Shown here piece after piece: positions 52,609 through 61,529 of a DNA stretch of 64,000 nucleotides. The notes beneath the pieces were generated by a model, which was not told where the DNA came from, did not search any database, and worked only from the letters and a program-made list of their open reading frames with translations. Numbering within the stretch: the stretch's first letter is position 1; each line of letters begins with the position of its first letter. The stretch covers positions 17,995 to 81,994 of the forward strand of contig CAYWIF010000013.1 of the NCBI GenBank assembly GCA_964458265.1, written 5' to 3'. Source of the DNA: JAGVSR01 sp964458265 (GTDB lineage Bacteria; Pseudomonadota; Alphaproteobacteria; Rhizobiales; Hyphomicrobiaceae). A program made the position numbers and the translations under genes.

Positions 52609-54060
52609 CTATAACACCTTGCCCGGATTGAGAATGCCGTTCGGATCGAAGGCGGCCTTGATCGCCCGCATCAGATCGAGCGCCACCGGATCCTTGAAAC
52701 GACGAAGATCATCTCGCTTCATGCGCCCGATCCCGTGTTCGGCGGAGATTGATCCTCCCATTTCCGCGACGAGTTGATGAATGGCGTCGGACATTTCACC
52801 CCAAAGCGCGAGATACGCTCCCCTGTCCATGTCCACGGGTTGCGAGACGTTGTAGTGCACATTGCCGTCACCCAGGTGACCGAACGGCACCGGCCGTGCG
52901 CCAGGGCATACCTCTTCGACGATCTTAGATGCGCGCTCCAGAAATTCCGGCACGCGAGCCAACGGCAGCGACACGTCGTGCTTGATCGATCCGCCTTCGT
53001 GCTTCTGCACCTCGGACATCAGTTCTCTAAGCTGCCACAGGCTTTGCTGCTGCGCCCGCGACGTTGCAATCCGCGCATCAGCCACAAGCCCGCTGGCCAG
53101 AGCCTCGGCCAAAAGCCCTTCGATGAGCGGCCGGGCCCGATCTGCCTCGGCTGTCGAAACCTCCAGTAGAGCGGAGCATGGCGCGCTGATGACGTCGGTA
53201 AACCCAACGGTTCGGCCGTGCTTGCGCACGAACTCCAGCGCCCGTGCTGACATGAATTCGAACGCGGTCAGTTGGGAGCCAACTTGCTCGTGCGCGAACT
53301 TGAAGAGCGGCACGAGGTCCGCCACCGAATTCAGCGCCACAAATGCCGTCGCCACGTCACGCGGTGGCGCAACGAGCTTCACCGTCGCCGCCGTGATGAC
53401 GCCCAGGGTGCCCTCCGACCCGATGATGAGGTCGCGGAGATCGTAGCCGGTGTTGTCCTTCTTCAATGACGACAATCCGCTGAGCACGCGCCCATCGGCC
53501 AGCACCACTTCAATGCCCAACACCTGCGCGCGCGCTGTTCCGTGGGCGAGAACCGCCAGCCCGCCTGCGTTCGTTGCGAGCGCGCCGCCCAGGCATGCGC
53601 TCCCCTCGGACGCCATCGACAAGGCAAACATCAGTCCGGCCTGGCCCGCAGCGGATTGTATCGCCGCAAGCGTGACACCCGCCTCCGCGGTAAGAGCGAA
53701 CCCATCCCCATCCACCGCACGAATTGCGGTCATACGGTCCAAGGACAACACGATTTCCGACCCGTCTTCGTGGGGTATTTGCCCCCCAACCAAACCCGTA
53801 TTTCCGGACTGCGGGACGACGCCGGTACGGGCCTCGTTGCAAAATCTCAAGATCTCTGCGACCTCGCTGGTCGATGCCGGCCTCAGGACAAGCGGTGAAA
53901 CACCGACATATCGATCGCGCCATTCACGCAGATATCGGGCTTGATCGGGTTCGCCCGGCCGCACGGCATTGGTCTTCCCCACGATGCGCGTCAGGGTGTC
54001 GAGTAGGTCAGGTGTCGGCGGGTTGAGTTGCGGCGTTGGCATGGCGATACGTGTTATCAT
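52609..54060 (-). CDS. FAD-linked oxidase, D-2-hydroxyacid dehydrogenase family
   Basis: A 483-residue flavoprotein of the GlcD/D-2-hydroxyglutarate dehydrogenase family. The FAD motif is VPQSGNTGLVGGQIP, with GGALATNAGGLAVLAHG and NTGYDLRDLIIGSEGTLGVIT. The C-terminal lid has the metal/substrate residues PFGHLGDGNVHYN and SAEHGIGRMKRDDL, and GILNPGKVL ends the chain. Candidate substrates are D-2-hydroxyglutarate, D-lactate or glycolate. ATG 54060 overlaps the Sua5 stop (ATGA). The open frame continuing to 55491 is an antisense-free artefact over sua5 and is not used. Confidence 0.88.
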   Translation of the reverse strand: MITRIAMPTPQLNPPTPDLLDTLTRIVGKTNAVRPGEPDQARYLREWRDRYVGVSPLVLRPASTSEVAEILRFCNEARTGVVPQSGNTGLVGGQIPHEDGSEIVLSLDRMTAIRAVDGDGFALTAEAGVTLAAIQSAAGQAGLMFALSMASEGSACLGGALATNAGGLAVLAHGTARAQVLGIEVVLADGRVLSGLSSLKKDNTGYDLRDLIIGSEGTLGVITAATVKLVAPPRDVATAFVALNSVADLVPLFKFAHEQVGSQLTAFEFMSARALEFVRKHGRTVGFTDVISAPCSALLEVSTAEADRARPLIEGLLAEALASGLVADARIATSRAQQQSLWQLRELMSEVQKHEGGSIKHDVSLPLARVPEFLERASKIVEEVCPGARPVPFGHLGDGNVHYNVSQPVDMDRGAYLALWGEMSDAIHQLVAEMGGSISAEHGIGRMKRDDLRRFKDPVALDLMRAIKAAFDPNGILNPGKVL

Positions 54061-55010
54061 GGGCGCGGAGCAGCGGCTCGGCGCAATCGGTCGTTGATCG
54101 CGGCCCCCAACCCTGTTTCCGGGATTGGCATGACGGCCACGGCCCGCGATCCCGCCGTGTCGAATGCCCGCAATGCGGCGAAGAGGTTGGCGGCTGCTTC
54201 CCCGAGATCGCCGGCCGGACTGAGATTGATAACGAAACCATTCGAATGTGCGGCGCGCCCGAAGGCCAGCAGTGCTTCGCCGTCGCCGGCCTCGGTCGCG
54301 TTGAGCCGCAACACAGCATTCGGCGCATAGTGACTTGCGAGTTGGCCGGGTGAAGACGGCGCGCTGGCCACCGCGGCTGCCTGCGCGACGGGGCGGCCGA
54401 GGATCGCCGCAATGTCCTCTGCGGTCACTGCGCCCTGTCTCAACAAGCTCACACCGCCATTCGACACATCGATGACGGTCGACTCCAACCCGAGCACCGC
54501 GGCACCACCGTCCAGAATAACCGGCACGCGGTTTCCAAGATCGTCGTCGGCGTGCCGTGCCAGCGTTGGGCTCACATGTCCGGAACGATTGGCTGACGGT
54601 GCCGCGATCGGCCGTCCCGCTTCCCGCAAAAGCCGCTGTGCCACCGGATGATCCGGTACGCGCAGAGCAAGTGTATCGAGACCGGCAGTCGCGAGGTCCG
54701 CGATCGGACAGCCCGGACGGCGCCGAACCACCAGTGTCATGGGGCCGGGCCAGAATGCGCCCGCCAGCACCCGCGCTTCCGCCGAAAATTCTCCCAGCAC
54801 TTCCGCCGCAGGCAGATCGGTTACATGGACGATCAGCGGATTGAAGCTCGGCCGCCCTTTCGCCGCGAAGATTGCAGCCACCGCCTCGCCGTTGGTCGCA
54901 TCCCCGCCCAGCCCGTAGACGGTCTCCGTCGGAAACGCCACCAGCCCGCCGTCGCGGATGATCCGGCCGGCTTCGGCGATCGACGTTTCGGTGGCCGGTA
55001 CGCGTGGCAT
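54057..55010 (-). CDS. tsaC: L-threonylcarbamoyladenylate synthase, Sua5 type
   Basis: Makes threonylcarbamoyl-AMP for t6A modification of ANN-decoding tRNAs. The YrdC domain shows GLVAFPTETVYGLGGDATN, KGRPSFNPLIVHV, FWPGPMTLVV and PSANRSGHVSPT. A C-terminal Sua5 domain (from about residue 220, SSPGQLASHYAPNAV) gives 317 residues, longer than TsaC alone. The gene is coupled to the oxidase downstream by ATGA and diverges from the acyl-CoA dehydrogenase gene. Confidence 0.94.
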   Translation of the reverse strand: MPRVPATETSIAEAGRIIRDGGLVAFPTETVYGLGGDATNGEAVAAIFAAKGRPSFNPLIVHVTDLPAAEVLGEFSAEARVLAGAFWPGPMTLVVRRRPGCPIADLATAGLDTLALRVPDHPVAQRLLREAGRPIAAPSANRSGHVSPTLARHADDDLGNRVPVILDGGAAVLGLESTVIDVSNGGVSLLRQGAVTAEDIAAILGRPVAQAAAVASAPSSPGQLASHYAPNAVLRLNATEAGDGEALLAFGRAAHSNGFVINLSPAGDLGEAAANLFAALRAFDTAGSRAVAVMPIPETGLGAAINDRLRRAAAPRP

Positions 55011-55089
55011 GGCAAATCCTGCTGAGGCGCTTCCTCTTTGGCGGCACCGCGCCTAATCTTGCCGCCTTCGGCTGCTTTGGAAGACGGCA

Positions 55090-56838
55090 ATGACCTATCA
55101 GGCTCCCGTAGACGACATCCTTGCGGCACTCAAGGCCGCCGGAGCCTTGGCGCCGGACATGATGAACGCCGCCGTCGATGAGGAAACGGTGCGCGCCATC
55201 CTGGAGGAAGCCGGCAATTTCGCCACCGGCGTCCTCGACCCCCTGAACCGCCTCGGCGACAAAACCGGCTCGCACCTCGAAGACGGCCGCGTCATCACGC
55301 CTCCCGGGTGGGTCGATGCTTACCGGCAGTTCGCGGACGCGGGGTGGCCGGGAGTGCCGTGCCCCGCCGAATATGGCGGTCAGAATTTGCCCGCTGTCGT
55401 CGCCATGGGCGTCTGCGAGATTTGGAACGCCGCCAACATGGCATTCGGAATGTGCCCGTTGCTGACCAACGGTGCCATCGATGCTCTCCACATTGGCGGA
55501 TCAGAAGAACTCAAATCCCGCTTCCTGCCGCACATGATCTCCGGCCGCTGGACCGGAACCATGAATTTGACCGAACCGCAGGCCGGGTCCGACCTCAATG
55601 CCGTCACGACGCGCGCGGTCCCGTTGGACGATGGGACTTACCATCTATTCGGCACCAAGATCTTCATCAGCTACGGCGAGCACGATCTGACCGGCAACAT
55701 CATCCACCTTGTCCTGGCGCGTCTCCCCGATGCGCCACCAGGCACCCGTGGCATTTCCCTTTTCCTGGTGCCGAAATACCTGGTCGGCGACGACGGCGAA
55801 CCCGGCGAACGCAACGATGTCGTCTGTGCCGGGCTCGAACACAAACTCGGCATCGTCGCAAGCCCGACATGCGTTATGAAATTCGGCGAGAATGGCGGCG
55901 CGACGGGCTATCTCGTCGGTGAGGAAAACCGCGGGCTGCATGTCATGTTCATCATGATGAATGCGGCACGCCTCGCGGTGGGCGTGCAGGGCGTCGCCAT
56001 CGCCGAACGGGCGACGCAGAAAGCCGTCGCCTTCGCGCGCGAACGCCGCCAGGGCCGGACGAGCGGGTCCAAAACCATGGTCCCGATCATCGCGCATCCC
56101 GACGTGCGCCGGATGCTGCTGACGATGCGAGCGTTGACGCAAGCCGCGCGCGGCATCTGCATGGCAACCGCGGCCGCTACCGATCTCGCCAACACCGCCT
56201 CCGATCCAGATGTGCGCGCCCGCGCAGCCGGTCGGGTTGCCATCCTGACGCCGGTTGCCAAATCCTTCTCGACGGATGTTGCCGTCGAGGTCGCCTCGCT
56301 CGGCGTCCAGGTCCACGGCGGAATGGGCTTCGTCGAGGAAACAGGCGCCGCGCAGTACCTTCGCGATGCGCGCATCCTGCCCATCTACGAAGGAACCAAT
56401 GGCATTCAGGCGATCGACCTTGTGACCCGAAAGCTTCCCCTCGACGGCGGCTATGCGGTCACATCGTACTTCGCCGACGTCATCGACACTTTGAGACTGT
56501 TGCGTGAGGCGGAACTTGCAGGACTAGACTTCGCGGTCGAACAGTTGGGCCGCGCCCTTGAAGCACTGGCCACTGCCACCGATTGGATCGGACGCAATAT
56601 GCAATCGAAACCCGATCTGGCGCTTGCCGGCGCGACCCCCTACCTGCAACTCTTCGCTCTCGTCGCCGGTGCCGACGCTTTGGCTCGTGCCGTGCTGCGT
56701 GCGGGCAACGAACCGGAGCCTGCAACGCTTCTCAGGTTCTTTGCCGAAAATCGTTCCGTCGCCGCATGGGGGCTCGCCGCGTCGATCATGGCCGGGCACG
56801 CAGCGGTCCTCGATGCAGACTTGGAAGGTTTGGCATGA
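55090..56838 (+). CDS. acyl-CoA dehydrogenase, long C-terminal type
   Basis: A 582-residue flavoenzyme that introduces a double bond in acyl-CoA. Family signatures are WTGTMNLTEPQAGSDLNAVTT and GTKIFISYGEHDLTGN, then YLRDARILPIYEGTNGIQAIDLVTRKL, with the catalytic Glu in the YEGTNGIQ stretch. The C-terminal 130 residues form the extra domain found in DmdC-like enzymes. The stop overlaps the enoyl-CoA hydratase start, so it is coupled to the second step of beta-oxidation. The specific acyl substrate is unknown. Confidence 0.93.
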   Translation: MTYQAPVDDILAALKAAGALAPDMMNAAVDEETVRAILEEAGNFATGVLDPLNRLGDKTGSHLEDGRVITPPGWVDAYRQFADAGWPGVPCPAEYGGQNLPAVVAMGVCEIWNAANMAFGMCPLLTNGAIDALHIGGSEELKSRFLPHMISGRWTGTMNLTEPQAGSDLNAVTTRAVPLDDGTYHLFGTKIFISYGEHDLTGNIIHLVLARLPDAPPGTRGISLFLVPKYLVGDDGEPGERNDVVCAGLEHKLGIVASPTCVMKFGENGGATGYLVGEENRGLHVMFIMMNAARLAVGVQGVAIAERATQKAVAFARERRQGRTSGSKTMVPIIAHPDVRRMLLTMRALTQAARGICMATAAATDLANTASDPDVRARAAGRVAILTPVAKSFSTDVAVEVASLGVQVHGGMGFVEETGAAQYLRDARILPIYEGTNGIQAIDLVTRKLPLDGGYAVTSYFADVIDTLRLLREAELAGLDFAVEQLGRALEALATATDWIGRNMQSKPDLALAGATPYLQLFALVAGADALARAVLRAGNEPEPATLLRFFAENRSVAAWGLAASIMAGHAAVLDADLEGLA

Positions 56839-57599
56839 GCGTCGAAAGGTCGGTTTTCGAGAGTGTTCAAGTGCTGCGCCTGTCGCGGCCCGAGAAGCGC
56901 AACGCTCTCACGCGGGACATGTATCGCACGCTCGCCGATTCCCTTGAAGCCGGCGACGCGGATGCAAGCATTCGAGTAAGCGTCATCCTCGGCAGCGGCG
57001 GCCACTTCACCGGCGGCAACGACATCGCCGACTTTCTCGCGACTGCTGAGGGAGAACAGGGCGCGCCGCGCGAAGTCCTTCGCTTCATCGAATTGCTGCC
57101 AAACCTGAAGAAGCCGCTTGTTGCCGGAGTTGACGGCCACGCGGTCGGCATCGGCACCACGATGCTGCTCCACTGCGATCTCGTTTACGCGGCTCCGCGC
57201 GCGACCTTCGCCACACCATTCCTCGACCTGGGTCTCGTGCCCGAAGCCGCGTCCAGCCTCCTCATGCCACGCCTGATGGGCTATCCGCGCGCCTTCGAAA
57301 TGCTGGTCCTTGGCGAAACCTTTTCCGCCGCCCGCGCTTGCGATGCGGGGCTCGTAAACGCTCTTGTCGATCCAGAAGCCCTCGAAGTTCTTGTTCTCGC
57401 CGTCGCGGCCCGTCTCGCGAAAAAGCCGCAGCATGCCGTCATCACTGCGAAGCGGCTGATGCGCTCCGGCAGCGCCGCGGTGCTCGAACGAACCCGCGAG
57501 GAGGCCGCCGAATTCGCCCGCTGCCTGGCCACCCCGGAAGCCCGCGCCGCGTTCCAGGCCTTCATGACCCGTGCGCGTCCCGACAAGAGCCGCGCATGA
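56835..57599 (+). CDS. enoyl-CoA hydratase/isomerase family protein
   Basis: A crotonase-fold protein of 254 residues. Signature residues are RPEKRNALTRDMY, the oxyanion-hole stretch GSGGHFTGGNDIADF and KKPLVAGVDGHAVGIGTTMLLHCDLVYAAPRATFATPF, then LGLVPEAASSLLMPRLMG. The Asp/Glu general base positions are consistent with a hydratase. It starts with ATG 56835 overlapping the dehydrogenase stop and ends overlapping the next gene (ATGA). Substrate unknown. Confidence 0.92.
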   Translation: MSVERSVFESVQVLRLSRPEKRNALTRDMYRTLADSLEAGDADASIRVSVILGSGGHFTGGNDIADFLATAEGEQGAPREVLRFIELLPNLKKPLVAGVDGHAVGIGTTMLLHCDLVYAAPRATFATPFLDLGLVPEAASSLLMPRLMGYPRAFEMLVLGETFSAARACDAGLVNALVDPEALEVLVLAVAARLAKKPQHAVITAKRLMRSGSAAVLERTREEAAEFARCLATPEARAAFQAFMTRARPDKSRA

Positions 57600-59095
57600 T
57601 CCGAACTCTTGCTTCGCTGATCGTTCTGGGCCTTACACTTGTTTCGCCGGAGCGGGCCTCAGCCAACTGGCTGACCAAGGCACTCGACGCAGCCGGCGAT
57701 GCCGGGAAGGGCGCCGCGCGCGGCGTCCATGCGCTCGATCCGGACCTGGGCCACGCGCTCACGCATCTAAAAGCACTGCCCGATCGCCCTGGCGTCAACG
57801 CGCTGGCGGCCGAAGCCGGCCACGAAGGTCACTGGCGGTTCGCCAATGCCAAGGGTGAAACGTTCACCGCCGCTAGCGCAGATGAACTCGCCCGCATGCG
57901 CGACAGCCTTTTGCCGGGCCAATCAGGCAAGCTGGCGCTATATCTGACGCCTCGCACGATTTTTGATGGTCGCGCGGCCCTGAAGGAGTTGCCGCCCGAT
58001 ACCGAACTTTTTGTCGCGACGCGCCGCGGAGCCTATCCCCTGATCCGCGAAGCCGGCTCCGCCACCGAAACTTTCTTCGCCCACGTGAAGCCCAACCTGC
58101 GTGCCCGCATTGACAGCGAAGACCTCCTCGCTGAAACGCTGTTCCAGCTTGCCCAACCGCTCAAGCCCGCCAGCCTGCGCATCATCGCGCTCGAAACGGG
58201 AAGCGCCGACGCGCTCGCTGCCGTACCACGCTTCGATCCGCTCACGCGCATGGCGCTCGTCGACAAGATCGACCCCACGGGCCTTGCGTCCTCATTGGTC
58301 CGCATCCGCGGCCAAACGATTATCGTCACTGGCCGCATCGACGAGGGCATCCTGAAATTCAATGACGTGGGCGGCGGCAGCGGGTCGCTTCCACTACAGC
58401 AGATCCGTGCCGCCGCGCGCGACGCCGACGTGAACCTCGTGATTGTCAAAACCGAAACGCCGCGCCAACCGGGCGGCAAGAACTGGCTGTGGCAAACAAC
58501 ATCGATCCCCGGCCTCGAAGCCGCCGTGAAGCAACCAACCGTTGGCGATTTCCTGTCTGCCATCACGCGCGAGGCGAGTCCGTTGACTGTCTCGTCCCGC
58601 CGCGATGGAGCCGGTCGCGCCGTGCTCGATGCAACACCTCAAACCGGCGAAACACCGCTCTCCACAACCTTCACCGGCTGGCTCGATAGTCTCGCCGGTG
58701 AAGCGATGGGTCATATCGCAATCGCCGGCATCGAGGCGAACGTGCGCGACGCGGACCGCCAGTCGGAACTCGATCGCCGCATCATTCCCGGTGTTCCGTC
58801 CGGCATTCAATACGGCTACGCAATCGCGCTTTTCCTCAGCCTTTTTGGCCTCTCGACGGGCTCGGCATGGTGGCGCCGCATTTGGCCGCCCGAAAGCCGC
58901 GAAGACTATGGCAGTTACGCCGGGTACGCTTCGGCCCGCGCCGTGCGCGGACTTCTCTTTGCGCTCGTGTTTCTGCCACTCGCCGGCGTTCCCCTGTTTT
59001 TGCGCTACGCTGGAATTCAAACCTGGACGATTCTGACGGCGCCAGTCCGCGCGGTCCGCTGGCTGCGGTACCGGCTTGCGCGCGCCGCCACCTGA
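57596..59095 (+). CDS. membrane-bound protein of unknown function in a beta-oxidation operon
   Basis: A 499-residue protein with a signal or anchor at the N-terminus (MIRTLASLIVLGLTLVSPERASA). A large soluble domain (about 25-400, probably periplasmic) follows, then two or three C-terminal hydrophobic segments (GYAIALFLSLFGLSTGSAWW, GLLFALVFLPLAGVPLFLRYAG, WTILTAPVRAVRWL). Features are YLTPRTIFDGRAALKELPPD, HVKPNLRARIDSEDLLAETLFQLAQ and VKTETPRQPGGKNWLWQT. I recognise no family. Its ATG overlaps the enoyl-CoA hydratase stop. Confidence 0.7.
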   Translation: MIRTLASLIVLGLTLVSPERASANWLTKALDAAGDAGKGAARGVHALDPDLGHALTHLKALPDRPGVNALAAEAGHEGHWRFANAKGETFTAASADELARMRDSLLPGQSGKLALYLTPRTIFDGRAALKELPPDTELFVATRRGAYPLIREAGSATETFFAHVKPNLRARIDSEDLLAETLFQLAQPLKPASLRIIALETGSADALAAVPRFDPLTRMALVDKIDPTGLASSLVRIRGQTIIVTGRIDEGILKFNDVGGGSGSLPLQQIRAAARDADVNLVIVKTETPRQPGGKNWLWQTTSIPGLEAAVKQPTVGDFLSAITREASPLTVSSRRDGAGRAVLDATPQTGETPLSTTFTGWLDSLAGEAMGHIAIAGIEANVRDADRQSELDRRIIPGVPSGIQYGYAIALFLSLFGLSTGSAWWRRIWPPESREDYGSYAGYASARAVRGLLFALVFLPLAGVPLFLRYAGIQTWTILTAPVRAVRWLRYRLARAAT

Positions 59096-59135
59096 GTTCT
59101 AGATCGCAGCCGGCGTCTACGAAGAAAGGTCTGGA

Positions 59136-60017
59136 ATGGCAACGCTCGCAGGCAAGACACTTTTTATAACCGGCGGCAGCCGTGGTATTGGCCTCGCGAT
59201 TGCGCTGCGCGCGGCCCGCGACGGCGCCAACATTGCAATTGCGGCCAAGACCAGCGACCCAAATCCCAAGCTGCCCGGCACCGTTCATACGGCCGCCGCC
59301 GAAATCGAAGCTGCCGGCGGCCGCGCGCTGCCGATCGTTTGCGACATTCGCTTCGAGGACCAGGTCGTCGCCGCTGTCGAGCAAACAGCCGCAATGTTCG
59401 GCGGCATCGACATCTGCGTCAACAACGCCTCCGCCCTGTCGCCCACCGGCACCGAAGCAACCGACATGAAGCGCTTCGATCTCATGCACGCTATCAATAC
59501 GCGTGGCACGTTCCTCACCACGAAAACGTGCATCCCGTATCTCCGCAAGGCGCAGAACCCGCACGTCCTAGTCCTCTCGCCGCCACTCGACCTGCAACCG
59601 AAATGGTTCAAGAACCACGTCGCCTACTCGATTGCGAAATACGGCATGAGCCTGTGCGTGCTGGGGATGGCCGAAGAGTTTCGCAAGGACGGCATCGCCG
59701 TGAACGCGCTCTGGCCTCGAACGGCCATCGCCACTGCGGCCATAGAGAACGTACTCGGCAGAGAACTGATCGCCATGAGCCGGACGCCGGACATCATGGC
59801 CGACGCGGCCCACCTTATCCTCACTCAGCCATCGCGGGATCTGACTGGCCAATTCCTCATCGACGACAGCGTCCTCTACGAGAAAGGCGGCGTCACCGAT
59901 TTCTCGCCGTACCGGGTCGATGCGTCGAAGCCTCTGGTGCAGGATTTCTTTGTCCCGGAGGACCGCCCGCCACCGCCCGGCGTCAAAGTGATACCGATGA
60001 ACCTTCCCGGATCGTGA
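59136..60017 (+). CDS. short-chain dehydrogenase, HSDL2-like
   Basis: An SDR of 293 residues. TGGSRGIG is the cofactor motif, NNAS the Asn motif and YSIAKYGMS the catalytic YxxxK. The features VLVLSPPLDLQPKWFKNHVAYSIAKYGMSLCVLGMAEEF and LWPRTAIATAA resemble HSDL2, a peroxisomal/mitochondrial hydroxysteroid dehydrogenase-like protein, but without the SCP2 domain. It follows the beta-oxidation genes by 40 bases and may belong to the same fatty-acid unit. Substrate unknown. Confidence 0.88.
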   Translation: MATLAGKTLFITGGSRGIGLAIALRAARDGANIAIAAKTSDPNPKLPGTVHTAAAEIEAAGGRALPIVCDIRFEDQVVAAVEQTAAMFGGIDICVNNASALSPTGTEATDMKRFDLMHAINTRGTFLTTKTCIPYLRKAQNPHVLVLSPPLDLQPKWFKNHVAYSIAKYGMSLCVLGMAEEFRKDGIAVNALWPRTAIATAAIENVLGRELIAMSRTPDIMADAAHLILTQPSRDLTGQFLIDDSVLYEKGGVTDFSPYRVDASKPLVQDFFVPEDRPPPPGVKVIPMNLPGS

Positions 60018-60108
60018 GCGGTCCGGGCCGTTCGAAACGCTGGCGCCGGGCTATTCCGGTTCGCTAACATGATCAGGGCGCACGAGTTCGAAAGGAACAC
60101 TTCAGGTT

Positions 60109-61059
60109 ATGGCGACACTACTGATCACGCATCCGGGTTTCACTGACCACGATACCGGTATCGGGCATCCCGAACGCCCGGATCGCATGCGCGCCATCGA
60201 TAAGGTGTTGGCCCACGATACGTACGCTGCTTTGCAGCGCATGGAAGCGCCCCTGCGCGACGACCTGGAAACACAGATCCTGCTTGCTCACCCGAAAGAC
60301 CACTTCGACCGCATGCGCAAGGCAGGCGAGCAGGCCAAAGCCACAACCAGCCTCGTGCGGATCGACGGCGACACGGTGATGTCCCCGGCCTCCTGGGAGG
60401 CCGCGTTGCGTGCGGTTGGCGCGGGATTGCAGGCCGTCGATGAAGTCATGGCAGACCGCGTCGCCAACGCCTTCGCTCAAGTGCGTCCCCCTGGCCACCA
60501 TGCCGAAAACGACCGGGCGATGGGATTTTGCTTTTTCTCCAACGCCGCCATCGCCGCGCTCTACGCGCGGTCAAAGCACGGCGCGAAACGTGTCGCCGTC
60601 GTTGACTTCGACGTCCATCACGGGAACGGCACGCAGGATATTTTCTGGTCTGACAAAGACTGCTTTTACGGCTCCACCCACCAGATGCCGTTGTTCCCGG
60701 GCACGGGGGAACTGAGTGAAACCGGCGTCGGCAACATCTTCAATGCGCCTCTTCGCTCGGGCGACGGCGGTGATCAGTTTCGCGAGGCATTCACCGATCG
60801 CATCCTGAAACCACTCCACAATTTCAGCCCTGACTTCATTGTCATTTCCGCTGGCTTCGACGCCCATCGCCGCGACCCCCTGGGTGGTCTGCAACTGGTC
60901 GAGGCGGACTTCATGTGGGCAACGGAAAAGCTTGCCGGCGTCGCGCAAGAGCATGCCAAGGGCCGCGTCGTTTCGATGCTGGAAGGGGGCTACGACCTCG
61001 ACGGGCTGGCAAAATCCGTTGGCGTCCACGTCCGCACCCTGATGGATGTTGGGTCCTGA
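60109..61059 (+). CDS. histone-deacetylase-family deacetylase
   Basis: A 316-residue HDAC-fold zinc amidohydrolase. Catalytic and metal residues: RPPGHHAEND (tandem His), VDFDVHHGNGTQDIF (Asp and His), ISAGFDAHRRDPLGG (Asp), and GGYDLDGLA (the end motif). Bacterial members act on acetylpolyamines, acetoin-related or acyl-lysine substrates. Acetylpolyamine hydrolysis is possible in this polyamine-rich genome, but nothing links it to the puu cluster 50 kb away. Confidence 0.9.
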   Translation: MATLLITHPGFTDHDTGIGHPERPDRMRAIDKVLAHDTYAALQRMEAPLRDDLETQILLAHPKDHFDRMRKAGEQAKATTSLVRIDGDTVMSPASWEAALRAVGAGLQAVDEVMADRVANAFAQVRPPGHHAENDRAMGFCFFSNAAIAALYARSKHGAKRVAVVDFDVHHGNGTQDIFWSDKDCFYGSTHQMPLFPGTGELSETGVGNIFNAPLRSGDGGDQFREAFTDRILKPLHNFSPDFIVISAGFDAHRRDPLGGLQLVEADFMWATEKLAGVAQEHAKGRVVSMLEGGYDLDGLAKSVGVHVRTLMDVGS

Positions 61060-61198
61060 CCGGTTGACCGTTCCACGCCTCAGGGCTTGTGCGGGCACGC
61101 CGGGGACGGTAATCCCGGCGCATCACAACCGGCGCGGACGATTCCGCCCGGCATCGTCCCGCCCTCGCGGGATAGCCGCCAACGCGGGGTTCGAACCG

Positions 61199-61453
61199 AT
61201 GAACAAGGCTTTGTCCAAGCACGCCGACATCAAGGACATGACCTTCGAGCGCGCTCTGAAGGAACTCGAAGCCATTGTCTCGCGTCTGGAGCGCGGCGAT
61301 GTCGAACTCGAGGAAAGCATCGCCATCTACGAGCGCGGCGAAGTCCTGCGCGATCATTGTGACCGTCTCTTGCGGCAGGCGGAGGCCAAGGTCGAAAAAA
61401 TAACGTTGGGAGCCGATGGCAGCCCGAAGGGTACCGCACCCTTGGACGAGTAG
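61199..61453 (+). CDS. xseB: exodeoxyribonuclease VII small subunit
   Basis: Small subunit of ExoVII, 84 residues. MTFERALKELEAIVSRLERGDVELEESIAIYERGEVL is the standard XseB helix pair. ATG 61199 gives the usual length (ORF start 61046 adds residues antagonistic to the family). The large subunit XseA is not in the window. It is followed, 76 bases later, by a VHL-domain gene. Confidence 0.92.
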   Translation: MNKALSKHADIKDMTFERALKELEAIVSRLERGDVELEESIAIYERGEVLRDHCDRLLRQAEAKVEKITLGADGSPKGTAPLDE

Positions 61454-61529
61454 CCCAAACGCCCCTTGCCCCATTGCTAACGCCGGTCTACCGTCCGAAC
61501 AGTGTTTATCAGCATGTGGAGCAATACCC

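Noticed and set aside
54061..55491. Long open frame extending the FAD oxidase to 960 residues
   Set aside because: The extension reads sua5 in another frame of the same strand and the region upstream of it. It is low in hydrophobic residues, has no family similarity, and the oxidase already has a full-length start at 54060.
61188..61198. GGTTCGAACC near xseB, a possible tRNA T-loop
   Set aside because: No cloverleaf can be drawn around it. It lies in the xseB leader.
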